NCBI GenBank assembly: GCA_017439235.1
Contig: JAFSJN010000016.1
Location: 1 to 64,000, forward strand
Direction: 5' to 3'
From: Paludibacteraceae bacterium
GTDB lineage: Bacteria > Bacteroidota > Bacteroidia > Bacteroidales > Paludibacteraceae
Length of the DNA: 64,000 nt
The translations under genes and the position numbers were made by a program. The stretch's first letter is position 1, and each line of letters starts with the position of its first letter. Positions 62,337-64,000 of the stretch are shown piece by piece. The notes beneath the pieces are model-generated. The model made no database searches. It had not been told where the DNA came from and was given only the letters and a program-made list of their open reading frames with translations.

Positions 62337-64000
62337 CGTCTTCCTTTTTTTTGAATGTTGTCCATTAGCTTTTCAACTTCTTTAAATTCATGATAGTTCA
62401 CGTCAGCATGGAGCGTCTGACTTTTCATTTCTTGCACCTGATCTGCTAACTCTTGGACTATCGCAAAGAACTCAGTGGAGTAGGTGGGGGAACCATCTGT
62501 ATATCCTCCATCAGCGAATCCGTGTACGCCTGTGCGGCCATGTTTGCGACTCTGACGTACGCCTTCGATAGAGCGTACCATGGAGACTACAGACGGGTTC
62601 TTCAGTTCCGCTTGGCTTACAACATATTCGCCTTTGTGTACGACACCGGCCGGTTCGTGTACTCCTCCATCTCCAGTGTAGCCACCATCGCTGTACCCCC
62701 GGCCTCCTGCCTGATATTCGGGACGTATGGTTAATGTTGATGCAGATGCAGTACTATCATTAATCCCTGCAGTCGACCCTCCTGAAGACTCGAGTGTCTG
62801 ATTCTTGATTGCGTCGCGCTGTGCGATGATGTTTGCCTGTTGGATTCCGGCGGTGGCTAATAAGGCGGCTGTCAGTATCGCCGCCATGATCGGACCGGCG
62901 ATAGGTCCTAACTGCATGGATGTAGCCCAGGCGGTTGCTATACCCATAGCGGTGTTTACCCATAATGACGCTGATTGAATTGCTGCATCGGCATCGGCTT
63001 GTTTCTTTTTCAGATCCAACTCTTTCTGCGCGTACTCCTTTTCAATACGCTCTTTCTCTTCAGCATTGTCGCCTACGGCAGCTAACTCTTTCTGCTTGGC
63101 GGCCTCGAGTTGGTTGGCTTCCATTTCGAAGATCTGCGATGTTAGTTGTGATGCTACCTGAAGGGCTTGAGATGCTACCTGTCCGACCATCTGTACACCG
63201 GCGGCTATTTTTTGCCCCATGTCCATGGAACTGGTAGCGAGATTTTCCTGGAACTGTCTAATTGCATCCATCGCATTCGCCATGTTCTCCATGAGTTGAC
63301 CGCCTAACGTATCGCCACATGCAGCGGCTGTCTCTGCAAAGATATCGCGTAACTCGCTGGTGTACTCTCGTGCTTTTGCGAGCCGGTCTTGTAATGTCTC
63401 ATCGAGCGCAGCGGTGGCATCGGCTACAGCCTGTTGTGCAGCGGCAACCGTCTGCGCGTCCAAGTTCTTGACAGCTTCGTAGTAGATTTTCTCTATACCT
63501 AAGCGCTCTTTGGCATAAACATCGGTGATCTGCCGGCGCTGCATCTCGTATTGGGTCTCGGTCACTAAGCCAAGGCGGCGCTTTTCCTCCAGCAACGCCA
63601 ACTCATTCTGCTCGTTCTGCTTATTGAGTTTCAGCGCCTCCATGCGGGCACGCTTGGCGGCTTCAAGGATCTCCTTATCGGCTTCCTTCCGGTTCTTGAT
63701 CTCGTTTTCGGCTATCTTCCTCTCCAGGTCGGAGGTGTCCATACCATACTGCTCCATGAGCTCTTTAAGGTAAGCAAAGTGCTGCGTTCGGAGGTCGCGC
63801 ACATTCTGGTTGTACATATCCTGCGAGATCTCGCCTTTCTCATATGCTTCCTGCTCATCGCGCAAGCTGTCTGCCAACCATTTTTGCAGATCCTTCTCCA
63901 TCCGGGAATAGTTGTCCCTGTTGAGTGCCATCGTGGCATTGGCCGCTTTCACTTGCAGATCACCGGTCTCTTTCCCGTGCTTGCGGGCAAATGCCAGTTC
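62333..64000 (-). CDS. Tail tape measure protein (5' end outside window)
   Basis: The frame is open to the right edge; 555 codons are visible. Long helices (ARMEALKLNKQNEQNELALL; EEKERIEKEYAQKELDLKKK) are followed by a hydrophobic segment (about 340-380 of the visible part) and the C-terminal signature SDGGYTGDGG-HEPAGVVHKGEYVV, which I know from tape measure proteins. It sets tail length and is expelled into the cell on infection. An internal ATG near 63931 is not the true start. Confidence 0.82.
   Translation of the reverse strand, partial: ELAFARKHGKETGDLQVKAANATMALNRDNYSRMEKDLQKWLADSLRDEQEAYEKGEISQDMYNQNVRDLRTQHFAYLKELMEQYGMDTSDLERKIAENEIKNRKEADKEILEAAKRARMEALKLNKQNEQNELALLEEKRRLGLVTETQYEMQRRQITDVYAKERLGIEKIYYEAVKNLDAQTVAAAQQAVADATAALDETLQDRLAKAREYTSELRDIFAETAAACGDTLGGQLMENMANAMDAIRQFQENLATSSMDMGQKIAAGVQMVGQVASQALQVASQLTSQIFEMEANQLEAAKQKELAAVGDNAEEKERIEKEYAQKELDLKKKQADADAAIQSASLWVNTAMGIATAWATSMQLGPIAGPIMAAILTAALLATAGIQQANIIAQRDAIKNQTLESSGGSTAGINDSTASASTLTIRPEYQAGGRGYSDGGYTGDGGVHEPAGVVHKGEYVVSQAELKNPSVVSMVRSIEGVRQSRKHGRTGVHGFADGGYTDGSPTYSTEFFAIVQELADQVQEMKSQTLHADVNYHEFKEVEKLMDNIQKKGRR

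Larger units (their letters stand above)
53661..64000. mobile_element. Prophage integrated next to tRNA-Ala (one arm, open on the right)
   Basis: The segment starts directly after tRNA-Ala. It holds a plus-strand tyrosine integrase and then only minus-strand genes: lysin, small exported proteins, glycosyltransferase, tail fibre, baseplate-like proteins and tape measure. The order from right to left is that of a tail/lysis module. Integrase base composition is visibly more AT-rich than the housekeeping genes. The other end and attR are outside the window, so size and completeness cannot be judged. It could also be an integrated phage-derived tail-like particle. Confidence 0.85.

Overview
The window reads as one continuous piece of a Bacteroidales (Bacteroidota) chromosome of moderate GC content. 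The signs are the promoter grammar (TTTG, about 19-20 bases, TAnnTTTGC) before many genes, a Na+-translocating NADH:quinone reductase operon, a T9SS plug protein (DUF5103), TonB/DUF5689 and DUF1573 proteins, a four-helix-bundle suffix protein, DUF2764 inside a V-type ATPase operon, and an rSAM/lipoprotein pair. I cannot place it to genus from sequence alone.

Layout. 1-2.8 kb: a partial Hsp20 gene, a Fic AMPylase, a four-helix-bundle gene lying between two arrays of the same 9-bp unit, and an intergenic tract with a strong palindrome, a microORF-like repeat and a cloverleaf-like structure. 2.8-8.6 kb: complete nqrABCDEF on the minus strand, followed upstream by an exported WG-like protein. 9.6-18.4 kb, plus strand: dipeptidyl peptidase IV and a sugar permease, then an oxidoreductase and an exopolysaccharide export set (two Wza-like lipoproteins and a BY-kinase/chain-length protein with tandem NTPY and GY repeats). 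18.3-33 kb, mostly minus strand: T9SS plug, tRNA-Thr, FemAB-like, CvpA, DUF5689 plus TonB receptor, asnS, dnaB, meaB, DUF1573 and a (p)ppGpp enzyme. 33-46 kb: a porin-like protein, an unknown basic protein, the rSAM/lipoprotein pair, rsmD, a second (p)ppGpp synthetase, recR, small enzymes, thrS and rnhB. 46.3-53.4 kb: V-type ATPase operon (E, DUF2764, A, B, D, I, K). 53.6 kb: tRNA-Ala, followed directly by a tyrosine integrase and a prophage arm (lysin, glycosyltransferase, tail fibre, baseplate and tape-measure proteins) that runs off the right edge.

How it fits together. Na+-NQR and a V-type ATPase whose K subunit keeps the full Na+ ligand set suggest a sodium cycle across the inner membrane. 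The two (p)ppGpp enzymes are complementary truncations of the normal long RSH protein: one is HD-synthetase-TGS-ACT, the other synthetase-TGS-zinc finger. They lie 6 kb apart, and both are driven from overlapping divergent promoters. Other points of interest are the cloverleaf RNA candidate after nqrF, the array-flanked four-helix gene, the palindromic V-ATPase promoter and the prophage glycosyltransferase.
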